Of a stretch of DNA of 64,000 nucleotides, positions 27,510-37,167 are shown one piece after another. Each line of letters starts with the position of its first letter. The first letter of the stretch is position 1. Source of the DNA: Flavobacteriaceae bacterium EG-1. GTDB taxonomy: Bacteria; Bacteroidota; Bacteroidia; Flavobacteriales; Flavobacteriaceae. Position numbers and translations under genes: made by a program. Below the pieces are notes generated by a model that was not told the DNA's origin, did no database searches, and was given only the letters and a program-made list of their open reading frames with translations. The stretch lies in the NCBI RefSeq assembly GCF_009649685.1, contig NZ_WJPK01000005.1:124001-188000 (forward strand), written 5' to 3'.

Positions 27510-28664
27510 ATGGAATACTTTTCAACAGATTTTACATTAGGAATTTTAGGGGGTGGACAACTCGGTAAAATGATGTTGTATGAAACCAGAAAATGGGACA
27601 TTAAAACCATAGTAATGGAGGCTTCCGAAGAAGCTCCTTGCAAAATCGCTTGTGACCGATTCGTTAAAGGAAATCTCTTGAACTTTGACGATGTATACAA
27701 TTTTGGGCAAGATGTTGATGTACTCACAATAGAAATTGAGAATGTAAATGTCGACGCACTTGAAAAATTAGAATCGGAAGGTAAAAAAGTATACCCTCCA
27801 ACTAAGGCACTACGAATAATACAAAATAAGGCGAAACAGAAATTATTTTATATCGACAATAATATACCAACAGCTGATTTTCAACGCTTCGCATATAAAA
27901 GCGAAATAGAAGATAGCATCGAAAATGAGGCCTTACAACTTCCTTTTATTTGGAAAGCAGCTCAATTTGGTTATGACGGACAAGGCGTAAAAGTAATTCG
28001 CAAAATTGAAGATTTAGACAATCTACCTTCAGGTGAGTGTATCGCCGAGAAAATGATAAACTTTAAAAATGAACTTGCTGTTATTGTATCAAGAAGTGCA
28101 AGTGGTGAAATTAAAACGTACCCGGTGGTAGAAATGGAATTTCATCCAGAAGCCAATCAGGTCGAATATGTAATTTGTCCGGCTCGTATTTCTGATGAAG
28201 TTGCTAAAAAAGCACAAGAAATTGCCTTGAATGTGTCTCAAAAAATCCAACAAGTTGGCTTATTGGCTGTTGAAATGTTTCAAACCCAAGATGATAAAAT
28301 ATTAGTCAATGAGGTAGCTCCAAGACCTCATAATAGCGGTCATTATAGCATTGAAGCCAGTTACACCAATCAATTTGAACAACACATTAGAGCTATCTTA
28401 GATTTACCTTTGGGCAACACAGCCAGTAAAGTTGCTGGTATTATGGTAAATCTTGTAGGTGCAGAAGGTTATTCTGGCGATGTAGTTTATGAGAATATTG
28501 ATACTATTCTAAAAATGGATGGTGTTACACCACATATTTATGGCAAAAAACAAACAAGACCATTTCGCAAAATGGGCCATGTTACCATTGTAAACGAAAA
28601 TATTGAAAAAGCGCGTGCAATAGCACAAGAAGTTAAAGAATGTATTAAAGTAATTAGCAAATAA
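27510..28664 (+). CDS. purK: N5-carboxyaminoimidazole ribonucleotide synthase
   Basis: The protein has 384 residues from ATG 27510 (MEYFSTDFTLGILGGGQLG). An earlier in-frame ATG at 27453 lies upstream of the candidate -7 element and adds unconserved residues. It is an ATP-grasp enzyme of de novo purine synthesis that converts AIR, ATP and bicarbonate to N5-CAIR. The N-terminal GILGGGQLGKMML, the ATP-grasp region with WKAAQFGYDGQGVKVI, and the catalytic NEVAPRPHNSGHYSIE motif are all present. It sits one base from purE, which uses its product. Confidence 0.97.
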   Translation: MEYFSTDFTLGILGGGQLGKMMLYETRKWDIKTIVMEASEEAPCKIACDRFVKGNLLNFDDVYNFGQDVDVLTIEIENVNVDALEKLESEGKKVYPPTKALRIIQNKAKQKLFYIDNNIPTADFQRFAYKSEIEDSIENEALQLPFIWKAAQFGYDGQGVKVIRKIEDLDNLPSGECIAEKMINFKNELAVIVSRSASGEIKTYPVVEMEFHPEANQVEYVICPARISDEVAKKAQEIALNVSQKIQQVGLLAVEMFQTQDDKILVNEVAPRPHNSGHYSIEASYTNQFEQHIRAILDLPLGNTASKVAGIMVNLVGAEGYSGDVVYENIDTILKMDGVTPHIYGKKQTRPFRKMGHVTIVNENIEKARAIAQEVKECIKVISK

Positions 28665-28665
28665 T

Positions 28666-29157
28666 ATGAGTAAAGTAGCCGTAGTAATGGGAAGCACTAG
28701 CGACCTTCCTGTAATGCAAGAAGCAATTGATATTTTAAAAGGGTTTGATATTGAAGTTGATGTTGATATTGTATCGGCACATCGTACACCTGAAAAACTT
28801 TTCGATTTCAGTAAAAACGCACATACCAATGGTTATTCTGTAATAATTGCTGGTGCTGGCGGAGCCGCTCATTTGCCTGGTATGGTTGCATCTTTATCTC
28901 CTTTGCCGGTAATAGGTGTTCCTGTAAAAAGTAGTAATTCTATTGATGGTTGGGATTCTGTACTTTCTATTCTACAAATGCCAAGTGGTGTGCCTGTAGC
29001 TACTGTAGCCCTTAATGGCGCAAAAAATGCTGGAATTCTTGCCGCACAAATTATTGGTAGTGGTGACAAATGCGTTCTAGATAAAATAATTTTGTACAAA
29101 GAAGGTTTAAAGCAAAAGGTAATTGATGGTGCAAAATCGTTAAAAAGGAAAAAGTAA
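28666..29157 (+). CDS. purE: N5-carboxyaminoimidazole ribonucleotide mutase
   Basis: The protein has 163 residues, the class I PurE length. Motifs: VMGSTSDLPVMQEA (substrate phosphate loop), SAHRTPEKLF (catalytic His), IAGAGGAAHLPGMVASLSPLPVIGVPV and SILQMPSGVPVATV. It converts N5-CAIR to CAIR, the step directly after PurK. It begins one base after the purK stop, so the two are an operon. Confidence 0.97.
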   Translation: MSKVAVVMGSTSDLPVMQEAIDILKGFDIEVDVDIVSAHRTPEKLFDFSKNAHTNGYSVIIAGAGGAAHLPGMVASLSPLPVIGVPVKSSNSIDGWDSVLSILQMPSGVPVATVALNGAKNAGILAAQIIGSGDKCVLDKIILYKEGLKQKVIDGAKSLKRKK

Positions 29158-29223
29158 TTACCAACGTCCTCATTCAGATTTTCAAAAATTTTAAAATAAT
29201 TATCTAAAAGTTATAAATTATAT

Positions 29224-31248
29224 ATGAATCCCTTGTTAACTTCATTTGATACGGCTCCATTTTCACAAATTAAAAACGAACATTTTAAACCTGCTTTTTT
29301 GAAAGCAATGGAAGATGCACGTGCCGAAATAGATGCAATTACTTCAAATTCCGATTCACCAACTTTTGAAAATACCGTAGTAGCACTAGAATTTTCTGGG
29401 CAACAATTAGATAGAATATCTAGCATATTTTTTAATCTTAATTCTGCAGAAACGAATGAAGAAATTCAAAAAATAGCACAAGAAATTTCTCCTTTACTTT
29501 CTGAATTTAGTAATGATATTACTCTTAATCAGGCACTGTTTGAAAGAATAAAAAGTATCTACAATCAAAAAGATACATTAAATCTTACTATTGAACAAGA
29601 CACTTTGTTAAGTAAAAAATACAAAAGCTTTAGTAGAAATGGCGCTAATCTTTCTGAAGACAAAAAGAAAAGATTGCGTGAAATAGATGCTAAACTCTCT
29701 AAGCTAAAATTGAAATTTGGTGAAAATGTGCTTGCTGAAACGAACAAATACGAAATGCATCTAACAGACAAAAAAGATATTGAAGGTCTACCAGAAGGGG
29801 TAAAGGAAATGGCTGCTCAACTCGCTAAATCAAAAGATAAAGAGGGTTGGTTAATTACCTTAGATTACCCAAGCTACATTCCTTTTATGAAATATGCCAA
29901 GAATAGAGAATTACGTAAAAAACTCGCTTTGGCTTTTGGCAGTAAAGCATTTAAAGGTGATGAACTAGACAACCAAGAACAAGTATTAAGCTTAGCAAAA
30001 TTACGTTTTGAAAGAGCAAATTTATTAGGATATAAAACTCATGCACATTTTGTTTTAGAAGAACGCATGGCTGAAACTCCAGAGAAAGTTCATTCTTTTT
30101 TAAACGAATTACTAGAAAAAGCGAAACCGGCTGCTAAAAAAGAATATAAGCAACTTGAAGATTTTGCCAAAGAAATAGATCACATTGATAAACTTCAAAA
30201 ATGGGATGGCAGCTATTATTCCGAAAAATTGAAGCAGAAATTATTCAATTTAGATGATGAACAATTAAAGCCATATTTTAAACTAGAGAATGTAATTTCC
30301 GGAGTATTTACAGTGGCTAAAAAATTATTTGGCTTACACTTTGAGGAAGTTTTTGATATCGATAAATACCATGAAGAAGTAAAAACTTACAAAGTTTATG
30401 ATGCTGATAAAAATTTCCTTTCGTTATTTTATGCAGATTTCCATCCACGTAAAGGAAAACGTGGTGGTGCATGGATGACATCTTTTAAATCGCAATGGAT
30501 AAAAGATGGCGAGAATAGTAGACCACAAATTTCCAATGTTTGCAACTTCACCCCATCTACAGAAACAAAACCATCATTATTAACCTTTAATGAGGTAACC
30601 ACATTATTTCATGAATTTGGCCACGGACTTCACGGAATGCTCGCAAACACTACTTACCCCAGCTTATCTGGCACTTCTGTATTCTGGGATTTTGTAGAAT
30701 TACCTAGTCAGGTACTAGAAAACTGGTGTTATGAGAAAGAGGCATTGGAACTTTTTGCTACCCATTACGAAACTGGTGAAGTTATACCTATGGATTTGGT
30801 GGAAAAAATTAAAGCATCGGCTACTTTTCAAGAAGGTATGGCGACTTTACGTCAATTAAGTTTCGGTCTTTTAGATATGGCATGGCATGGTACAGACCCT
30901 ACTGCAATAACTGATGTAAAAACTTACGAAACTAAAGCTTTTTCAGGCACGAATTTATTTCCAGAAACACCTGAAACTTGCATGAGCACAGCTTTTGCAC
31001 ATATTTTCCAAGGTGGTTATTCTTCAGGGTATTACAGCTATAAATGGGCCGAAGTGCTCGATGCAGACGCCTTCGCCTATTTTAAAGAAAAAGGAATTTT
31101 CAATAAAGAAGTTGCCAATAAATTTAAAGACAATGTACTATCAAAGGGTGGTACCGAAAATCCAATGGCACTCTATAAGCGCTTTAGGGGTGCAGCACCA
31201 AAAGTTGAATCGCTCTTAAAACGCGCCGGACTTTTATCAAGTAAATAA
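29224..31248 (+). CDS. M3-family oligopeptidase (oligopeptidase A / peptidyl-dipeptidase type)
   Basis: The protein has 674 residues and no signal peptide, so it is probably cytoplasmic. The zinc motif HEFGHGLHG (His463, Glu464, His467) and a downstream Glu in the FVELPSQVLENW context mark a thimet-type M3 metallopeptidase. Motif SGTSVFWDFVELPSQ and the C-terminal FAHIFQGGYSSGYYSYKWAEVLDADAFAYF are typical of PrlC/Dcp. It would degrade short peptides, such as signal-peptide remnants and products of ATP-dependent proteolysis. It follows purE by 66 bases with no terminator visible, so read-through from the purine genes is possible. OpdA versus Dcp specificity cannot be settled by eye. Confidence 0.94.
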   Translation: MNPLLTSFDTAPFSQIKNEHFKPAFLKAMEDARAEIDAITSNSDSPTFENTVVALEFSGQQLDRISSIFFNLNSAETNEEIQKIAQEISPLLSEFSNDITLNQALFERIKSIYNQKDTLNLTIEQDTLLSKKYKSFSRNGANLSEDKKKRLREIDAKLSKLKLKFGENVLAETNKYEMHLTDKKDIEGLPEGVKEMAAQLAKSKDKEGWLITLDYPSYIPFMKYAKNRELRKKLALAFGSKAFKGDELDNQEQVLSLAKLRFERANLLGYKTHAHFVLEERMAETPEKVHSFLNELLEKAKPAAKKEYKQLEDFAKEIDHIDKLQKWDGSYYSEKLKQKLFNLDDEQLKPYFKLENVISGVFTVAKKLFGLHFEEVFDIDKYHEEVKTYKVYDADKNFLSLFYADFHPRKGKRGGAWMTSFKSQWIKDGENSRPQISNVCNFTPSTETKPSLLTFNEVTTLFHEFGHGLHGMLANTTYPSLSGTSVFWDFVELPSQVLENWCYEKEALELFATHYETGEVIPMDLVEKIKASATFQEGMATLRQLSFGLLDMAWHGTDPTAITDVKTYETKAFSGTNLFPETPETCMSTAFAHIFQGGYSSGYYSYKWAEVLDADAFAYFKEKGIFNKEVANKFKDNVLSKGGTENPMALYKRFRGAAPKVESLLKRAGLLSSK

Positions 31249-31250
31249 TT

Positions 31251-31280
31251 GGAGTAAAACAAACTTGGTTTATTCCTTTT
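31251..31280 (+). terminator. Probable intrinsic terminator after the M3 peptidase gene
   Basis: An imperfect stem pairs GGAGTAAA (31251-31258) with TTTATTCC (31269-31276), with one G-T pair and a short continuing stem (ACAA/TTGG region), followed by TTTT. It lies directly after the stop at 31248. Confidence 0.55.
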
Positions 31281-31394
31281 CAGCAATTTAATTTTTATCT
31301 TGTAGCATATTACGCACAAGTTTGCTGACTTTTTTCTTCCCCTTAAGTGCTAATTTTTCGCAAAAAGTCATTGCAAAAAAAACACTAACTAAGC

Positions 31395-34300
31395 ATGGCT
31401 AATATAGAATTAGATATTTCGCATACCTTGGAGCTACTTGAAAATGTACATAAAGTAGCCAACATTGGTATCTTTCGGTGTGAAGTTGAATCACAGAAAA
31501 TTTATTGGAATGAGGTTTTACGTGCTATTTATGAAGTTACTGAAGACTTTGAACCTAATCTTGAAAATGTATTTAATTTTATACAACCAAGCAACCTCCA
31601 AATAGAATTAGAAAATGCATATCATGAAGCAGTTGAATTTGGAAAGTCTTTTGAATTAGAACATTCAATTAAAACCAACAAAGGCAAAAATCGTCACATA
31701 CGAACAATAGGACAACCTGTTTTTGAAAAAGGAGTATGCATCTATGTTCTTGGTGCGGTAATTGATATCACAAAGCAAATAAATACCGAATTAGAATTAG
31801 CAAAACAAAATCAGCAGTTAGCACTTTCTGGGCAAATGACTCAAATTGGGTATTGGCGTTGGGACACTATTACCAATAAAGAAATTTGGTCTGATTACAA
31901 TTATAAAATATTTGGCAGAAAGAAAGGTCAAAAATTATCCTATGACACCTATCTAGGTCATGTGCATCCAAATGACCTCGATTTTGTAACCAAAAAAATT
32001 AATCAAGCATTTATTGATAAGGTGCTACCCTTATACTCTCATCGCATCGTATTAGAAAATGGTACAATTAAAGTAATTCTTGTAGCCGGACAAGTAATAA
32101 CTAATGAAAAAGATGAAGTTATTGAAATGCTTGGCACTTGCCAAGACATAACAGAAAATAAGGCCAACGAACAACAGCGTCACTTACTAAAAATAGCTGA
32201 AAGTCTAACCGTTGCAGGATCATGGCAATGGAATCCGTTTACTCAAAAGTTTAAATGGTCGGACAATCTTTATCAAATATTAGGTATAAATAAGGAAAAA
32301 GAAATAACCTTAGGATTCTATTTAGGCATAACCCATCCCGACGATATAGAATTGGTTAAATCTAAAATGAACGAAATAATTGAAACCAAAGCATCTATTC
32401 AATTCACCCATCGCCTTTTACTTGAAGATGCAACTCAAAAGATATTAGAAGTTGAAGCTGAACCTATACTAACTAAAAAAGGGGAGATAGAATTAATAAT
32501 CGGTTCCACGCAAGATATTACCCAAAAAGTCAATATAGAAAATGACCTTAAAGAAACAAATCAACTACTTGAATTTGCAGAAAAACTTACAACAATTGCA
32601 TTTTGGAAATATACGCCAGAAAGTGATACCGTTTTTTGGTCGGATAATCACTATGAAATATTTGAGCAACCCAAAGATGAAAAGTTATCTTTTAAGTCAT
32701 ATTTTAATCGAATTCACCCCGATGATCAAGTATATGTTTCTAATAAAATTAATCAATCTATAAAGGATTTAAAATTCTATGATTTTACACACAGAATTTT
32801 ATTAGAAAGTGGCGAAATTAAAACTATTCAAGTAGTTGGTAAAGTTTTTTATAACGAGCATATTAGTCAACTAGAGTTGCTAGGAATTTCATTAGATATT
32901 ACCGAAAGTGAAACCAAAGAAAAAGAGTTAATTCAAAAAAACCAACAATTGCGTATTGCCGAAAAAATGACCATGATTGGCAATTGGCAGTGGAACCCAA
33001 AAACTAATGAAGTAATTTGGTCAGATAACATGTATAACATTTACGAACATGATATAAAAGACCCTTTATCTTATGAAACCTATTTAGATTATGTACATGA
33101 AGAAGATAAAAAAGATGTTATTGCTAAACTTAGCGCTGGTCTGCAAGATGGTAAATTTCGCGAAGCAACGTACAGAATACGTCTAAAAAATGGCGCTATA
33201 AAAACACTTAAATCTGTTGGAAAAATAATTCAAAACAAACAAGGTGAAGTTATAGAAATGCTAGGCACATGCCAAGATATTACCGAAAGAAAGGAAAAGG
33301 AACAAGAACTAATACAAAAAAACCAAGAGTTAAATTTTACTGAAAAATTAGCAAAATCTGGTTCATGGAGTTACCACTTATTAACCGGTGAAATATTTTG
33401 GTCGGCTAATCTTTATGATATTTTTGGTTACCAAAAAGATAGTCATATTACATTTGAATTATTTACTGATTGTATACATAAAGACGATAAAGAATTAGTT
33501 GTAGCTAAATTTAATTCTTCCATTAATTTTGGTCAGCCATACGAATGTGTTTATCGCATACAATTGAAAGATGGCACCCATAAAACCCTTAATTCAGTTG
33601 CAAAAATTATTACAAATAAAAATGGGCAAGTTGTAAAAATGCTAGGCACCTGCCAAGATGTAACTGACAACATAAAGACCCAAGAAAAAATTATTCATAA
33701 AAACCAGCAACTAAATCATGCTGAAGAAATTGCTTCGCTTGGCTCATGGGAATGGCAGCCCGACAAAGATATTTTTAAATGGTCAGACAATTTATACCGA
33801 ATTTATGGTATAAAACTAGGCGAAGAAATGAATATTGAAAAAGGCAAATCTAGAGTGCACCCTGAAGATTTGGAACAAACAATAAAAGTAGTAAAGGAAA
33901 TTCTTAACGGTGTTGAGCATGATTCTTTTGTACACCGAATTATTTTAGACAGTGGTGAAATTAAAACTGTAGAGGCTAGAGCACATACTATATTAGACAA
34001 CGAAGGTAATTTAAAATTAATAGGAACAACACAAGACATTACGGATGCGAAGAATAAAGAACAACTAATATTACATAAAAACCAACAACTTAATATTGCA
34101 GAAGAAATGGCGATGATAGGTTCTTGGGAATGTATACCAGATAAAAACATTTTGATATGGTCCGACAATTTATACCGCATTCATGGTATGAAACCAGATG
34201 CAGAAATGAATATAGAAATAGGTTCTTCAAGATTACATCCCGATGATTTAGAGGAAACAACAAGAATTGTACGTGAAATACTTAAAGGAATTAAGCATGA

Positions 34301-36302
34301 TTCTTTTGTACACCGAATAATACTTGACAATGGAGTAATTAAAACTGTAGAATCTAAAGCTCATACAATAACAGATAATGATGGTAATATAAAATTAATT
34401 GGAACAACACAAGACATTACGGACGCGAAGAATAAAGAGCAATTAATATTACATAAAAATCAGCAACTTAATCTTGCAGAAGAATTGGCTAGGTTAGGTT
34501 CTTGGGAATGGCAACCAGACAATAATATCTATAAATGGTCTGATAACTTATATCGAATTTATGGATTAGAACCTGGCGTAGAAATTAACCATGAACGCAC
34601 TTTATCAAGAATTCACCCAGAGGACCTAGAAATGGTTAAAGAATATGTTAGGGGCATATTAAATGGTTCGCAACCAGATAAATTTATCCATAGAGTTGTT
34701 TTAGACAATGGTGACATTAGAACTTTAGAAATAAGAGGTAGCTCATTTAAAAACAAAGATGGCAATCTAGAACTTATTGGTACAACCCAAGATATTACCG
34801 AGCGTAAAAAGGTAGAACAAGAGACTCTTGAAAAAAATCATTTACTTGAAACTGCTGAAAAAATGACGAATATAGGTTCCTGGAAATTGAACCTAAAAAA
34901 CAATCAACTTTCTTGGTCTGATCACCTCTATAAGATTTTCAATCTTTCATTAGACATTAAAATAACTAGAGAAATTTGGCTATCTTTTGTACACCCTGAT
35001 GACAAATTAAGACTAAAATCTCAAGTTGAAAATAGGTTAAAAAAGAATGCAATAAAAACACTTTCTTACCGCATCATTACCAAAAACGGCTCTATTAAAA
35101 CTTTAAAAGCAACTAGCGAAGTAATTAAAGACAATAAAAACAACCCTATTTCTATTACCGGAACGGTACAAGATATTACTGAGTCTATTAAAAAGGAGCA
35201 AGAGTTATGGCAAATGAACCAGCAATTAAATGAAGCTGAAGAACTAGCTTCAATTGGTTCTTTTATTCTCAACCCTAAAACTCATAAATTCAAATGGTCT
35301 GATAACTCATATAGGATATATGGATTCCAAGTAGGAATTCCCATGACTTTTGAAAAATTTCTATCCTGTTTGCATCCGGATGATTACCAAAATGTTGCGG
35401 ACCATTATAATGGCGTACTAAATTTTAAAACGTTTCCAAAAATTGAATATAGAGTAAAACATAATAATGGCAATATAAAGATTGTAGAAGCCATGGGAAA
35501 GGTAGTATTAAATGACGAGGGAGATATTGAAGAAATAATAGGCACTAGTAGAGATATTACAGAACAAAAAGAGGCAGAAAATAAAATTTTAGAAACTAAT
35601 AATAGACTAGAGAAAATTACCACCGAATTAATGGCCAGAAATAGACAACTGGCAGACTTTAATCAAATAACTTCTCATAATTTAAGGGGTCCGGTCAGCA
35701 ATTTAAGTTCTCTACTCGAACTTCATAACGAATCTACCGATGAAGATTTAAAAGCATTGCTTTTTAGCAAATTTGGAGTTGTTATTGATCACCTAACCCT
35801 TACGTTAAACACATTAATTGATTCATTAAAAATCAAGAATAATGAAAACTTGGTTAAACTAGAACTTTCATTTGAAGACACTTTAGTTAAAACAAAAGAA
35901 ATTTTAGTAGCTGATATATTAAAAACAGAAGCAATAATTAAGAGTGATTTTACTATCACGCCTACTATAATGTACAATGAAATTTATTTAGAAAGTATTT
36001 TTTTAAACCTAATTAGTAATGCCATAAAATACAAATCGCCTGATCGCAAACCAGAAATCACAATTTCAACGATGTATAAAAACGGTAAGACATTACTAAC
36101 TATACAAGACAATGGACTTGGTATTGATTTAGAAAGACATGGCGACAAATTATTTGGTTTAAACAAAGTTTTTCACAGACACCCAGAAGCATTAGGTATA
36201 GGTCTATTTTTAACAAAAGCACAAATTGAAGCCATGGGAGGATCTATCTATGCAAAAAGTGAAGTAAATAAGGGCACTACGTTTTTTGTAACTTTAAATT
36301 AA
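31395..36302 (+). CDS. Soluble sensor histidine kinase with 11 tandem PAS domains
   Basis: The protein has 1635 residues without any transmembrane segment or signal peptide, so it is cytoplasmic. Eleven PAS/PAC units of about 125-130 residues follow one another. Each has a GSWEW..WSDNLYRIYG-like core, an HPDD-like motif and a closing GTxQDIT, joined by short coiled linkers such as KNQQLNxAEEL. The kinase core occupies the last 230 or so residues: H-box ITSHNLRGPVSNLSS with phospho-acceptor His1428, N-box NLISNAIKYKSP, G1 DNGLGID and G2 GIGLFLTKAQIEAMGG. The adjacent receiver gene, 8 bases on, is the likely partner. No PAS ligand can be assigned by eye; the Trp-rich cores resemble PAS_3 folds. 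Confidence 0.94.
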   Translation: MANIELDISHTLELLENVHKVANIGIFRCEVESQKIYWNEVLRAIYEVTEDFEPNLENVFNFIQPSNLQIELENAYHEAVEFGKSFELEHSIKTNKGKNRHIRTIGQPVFEKGVCIYVLGAVIDITKQINTELELAKQNQQLALSGQMTQIGYWRWDTITNKEIWSDYNYKIFGRKKGQKLSYDTYLGHVHPNDLDFVTKKINQAFIDKVLPLYSHRIVLENGTIKVILVAGQVITNEKDEVIEMLGTCQDITENKANEQQRHLLKIAESLTVAGSWQWNPFTQKFKWSDNLYQILGINKEKEITLGFYLGITHPDDIELVKSKMNEIIETKASIQFTHRLLLEDATQKILEVEAEPILTKKGEIELIIGSTQDITQKVNIENDLKETNQLLEFAEKLTTIAFWKYTPESDTVFWSDNHYEIFEQPKDEKLSFKSYFNRIHPDDQVYVSNKINQSIKDLKFYDFTHRILLESGEIKTIQVVGKVFYNEHISQLELLGISLDITESETKEKELIQKNQQLRIAEKMTMIGNWQWNPKTNEVIWSDNMYNIYEHDIKDPLSYETYLDYVHEEDKKDVIAKLSAGLQDGKFREATYRIRLKNGAIKTLKSVGKIIQNKQGEVIEMLGTCQDITERKEKEQELIQKNQELNFTEKLAKSGSWSYHLLTGEIFWSANLYDIFGYQKDSHITFELFTDCIHKDDKELVVAKFNSSINFGQPYECVYRIQLKDGTHKTLNSVAKIITNKNGQVVKMLGTCQDVTDNIKTQEKIIHKNQQLNHAEEIASLGSWEWQPDKDIFKWSDNLYRIYGIKLGEEMNIEKGKSRVHPEDLEQTIKVVKEILNGVEHDSFVHRIILDSGEIKTVEARAHTILDNEGNLKLIGTTQDITDAKNKEQLILHKNQQLNIAEEMAMIGSWECIPDKNILIWSDNLYRIHGMKPDAEMNIEIGSSRLHPDDLEETTRIVREILKGIKHDSFVHRIILDNGVIKTVESKAHTITDNDGNIKLIGTTQDITDAKNKEQLILHKNQQLNLAEELARLGSWEWQPDNNIYKWSDNLYRIYGLEPGVEINHERTLSRIHPEDLEMVKEYVRGILNGSQPDKFIHRVVLDNGDIRTLEIRGSSFKNKDGNLELIGTTQDITERKKVEQETLEKNHLLETAEKMTNIGSWKLNLKNNQLSWSDHLYKIFNLSLDIKITREIWLSFVHPDDKLRLKSQVENRLKKNAIKTLSYRIITKNGSIKTLKATSEVIKDNKNNPISITGTVQDITESIKKEQELWQMNQQLNEAEELASIGSFILNPKTHKFKWSDNSYRIYGFQVGIPMTFEKFLSCLHPDDYQNVADHYNGVLNFKTFPKIEYRVKHNNGNIKIVEAMGKVVLNDEGDIEEIIGTSRDITEQKEAENKILETNNRLEKITTELMARNRQLADFNQITSHNLRGPVSNLSSLLELHNESTDEDLKALLFSKFGVVIDHLTLTLNTLIDSLKIKNNENLVKLELSFEDTLVKTKEILVADILKTEAIIKSDFTITPTIMYNEIYLESIFLNLISNAIKYKSPDRKPEITISTMYKNGKTLLTIQDNGLGIDLERHGDKLFGLNKVFHRHPEALGIGLFLTKAQIEAMGGSIYAKSEVNKGTTFFVTLN
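34022..34488 (+). repeat. Near-identical DNA repeat between PAS units 7-9 of the histidine kinase
   Basis: Two stretches of about 85 bases (34022-34108 and 34400-34488) encode the same linker (TTQDITDAKNKEQLILHKNQQLN) and differ at only a handful of positions. The offset is 378 bases, which is 126 codons or one PAS unit. This is the mark of a recent in-frame duplication of a PAS module. Confidence 0.8.
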
Positions 36303-36310
36303 AACTAACA

Positions 36311-36703
36311 ATGAATACTAATATTTGTATTATAGATGATGATGACATCTACCAACTTACTATGTCATTAAATTTAAAGGCTATAAACCCAGATTTTACT
36401 ATAAATATATTTAATGATGGTTTGGAAGCCATCAACTTTATCAAGGATAATTTAAACAATCAAACTGCCCTACCCGACATCATTTTTTTAGACATTAACA
36501 TGCCTGTTATGGACGGATTTCAATTCATTGAAGAATATGTAAAGCTGAAATCAAAAGTGAATAAACCTATAACCATTTACATGGTTTCATCTTCAGTTGA
36601 CCCCGTTGATACCGAAAAATCAAGAGTGCATGATGAGATATTAAAATATATTGTAAAGCCCTTAAAAAAACCTCAATTACAAGAAATCTTAAAGCGTTTT
36701 TAA
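36311..36703 (+). CDS. Single-domain response regulator (CheY-like receiver)
   Basis: The protein has 130 residues and only a receiver domain. The acidic pocket is IIDDDD (residues 8-12), the phospho-acceptor is Asp61 in FLDINMPVMDGF, the switch Ser/Thr lies in MVSSSVDP and the conserved Lys in YIVKPLKKPQ. It has no DNA-binding or enzymatic output domain, so it must act through protein contacts or within a phosphorelay. It starts 8 bases after the stop of the 11-PAS kinase, so the two form a cognate pair. The final target is not encoded next to it. Confidence 0.95.
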   Translation: MNTNICIIDDDDIYQLTMSLNLKAINPDFTINIFNDGLEAINFIKDNLNNQTALPDIIFLDINMPVMDGFQFIEEYVKLKSKVNKPITIYMVSSSVDPVDTEKSRVHDEILKYIVKPLKKPQLQEILKRF

Positions 36704-36746
36704 GACATCCAATCACTAAATAACAAACAAAAAACAGAGGCTCTAC

Positions 36747-37100
36747 CTATTTACTTTTTGCGTAAGCATCGTACCCTCCAATTAAATTAATTACATTTTT
36801 ATAACCAAGCGAGTCGAGTAAATGGGCCGCCTTTGCACTTCTACCACCCATTTTACAATACACGTAAATAGTTTTATCTTTAGAGATAGTCTCGAATTGT
36901 TTTGAAAAATCTTCATCAAACCAATTAATATTTTGAGCATTTTCTATATGACCAGCCGTGTATTCATCAGCAGTTCGCACATCAACTAATATTCCACTTT
37001 CAGCATCTTTCTGTGAAAATTCTGTGATATGTTTTTCTTTACTTTGAGCACAGCTCGATATCATTAAAAACAAAAAAACACAAGAAATAAAAGACTTCAT
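36747..37100 (-). CDS. Rhodanese-domain lipoprotein
   Basis: The protein has 117 residues. The lipoprotein signal has lipobox ISSC (Cys17). One rhodanese domain follows, with LVDVRTADEYTAGHIENAQNI and the active-site loop YCKMGGRSAKAA (catalytic Cys82). Single-domain rhodaneses carry sulfane sulfur or act as thiol-exchange proteins; this one should sit in the periplasm tethered to a membrane. It is divergent from the ECF sigma factor gene, which could be relevant if the sigma factor answers thiol or redox stress (inference). Confidence 0.92.
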   Translation of the reverse strand: MKSFISCVFLFLMISSCAQSKEKHITEFSQKDAESGILVDVRTADEYTAGHIENAQNINWFDEDFSKQFETISKDKTIYVYCKMGGRSAKAAHLLDSLGYKNVINLIGGYDAYAKSK

Positions 37101-37116
37101 AAATTTTAGTTTTAAC

Positions 37117-37124
37117 CAAAGATA
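37117..37124 (-). promoter_or_regulatory. Candidate -7 element for the rhodanese lipoprotein gene
   Basis: On the minus strand TATCTTTG matches TAnnTTTG and lies 16 bases before the rhodanese start codon at 37100. The nearest TTG is 14 bases further up, shorter than the usual spacing, so support is partial. Confidence 0.35.
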
Positions 37125-37167
37125 AAAAATTATGCCTGCAATAAAATTTCAATACAAGGAAGATAGC

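Noticed and set aside
33803-34180. 125-residue frame on the minus strand inside the histidine kinase
   Set aside because: It is the antisense of PAS units 7-8; the same stretch recurs opposite other units, so it follows from the repeats.
34022-34488. DNA repeat in the histidine kinase as an insertion element
   Set aside because: The repeat is in frame, equals one PAS unit, and has no terminal inverted repeats or transposase.
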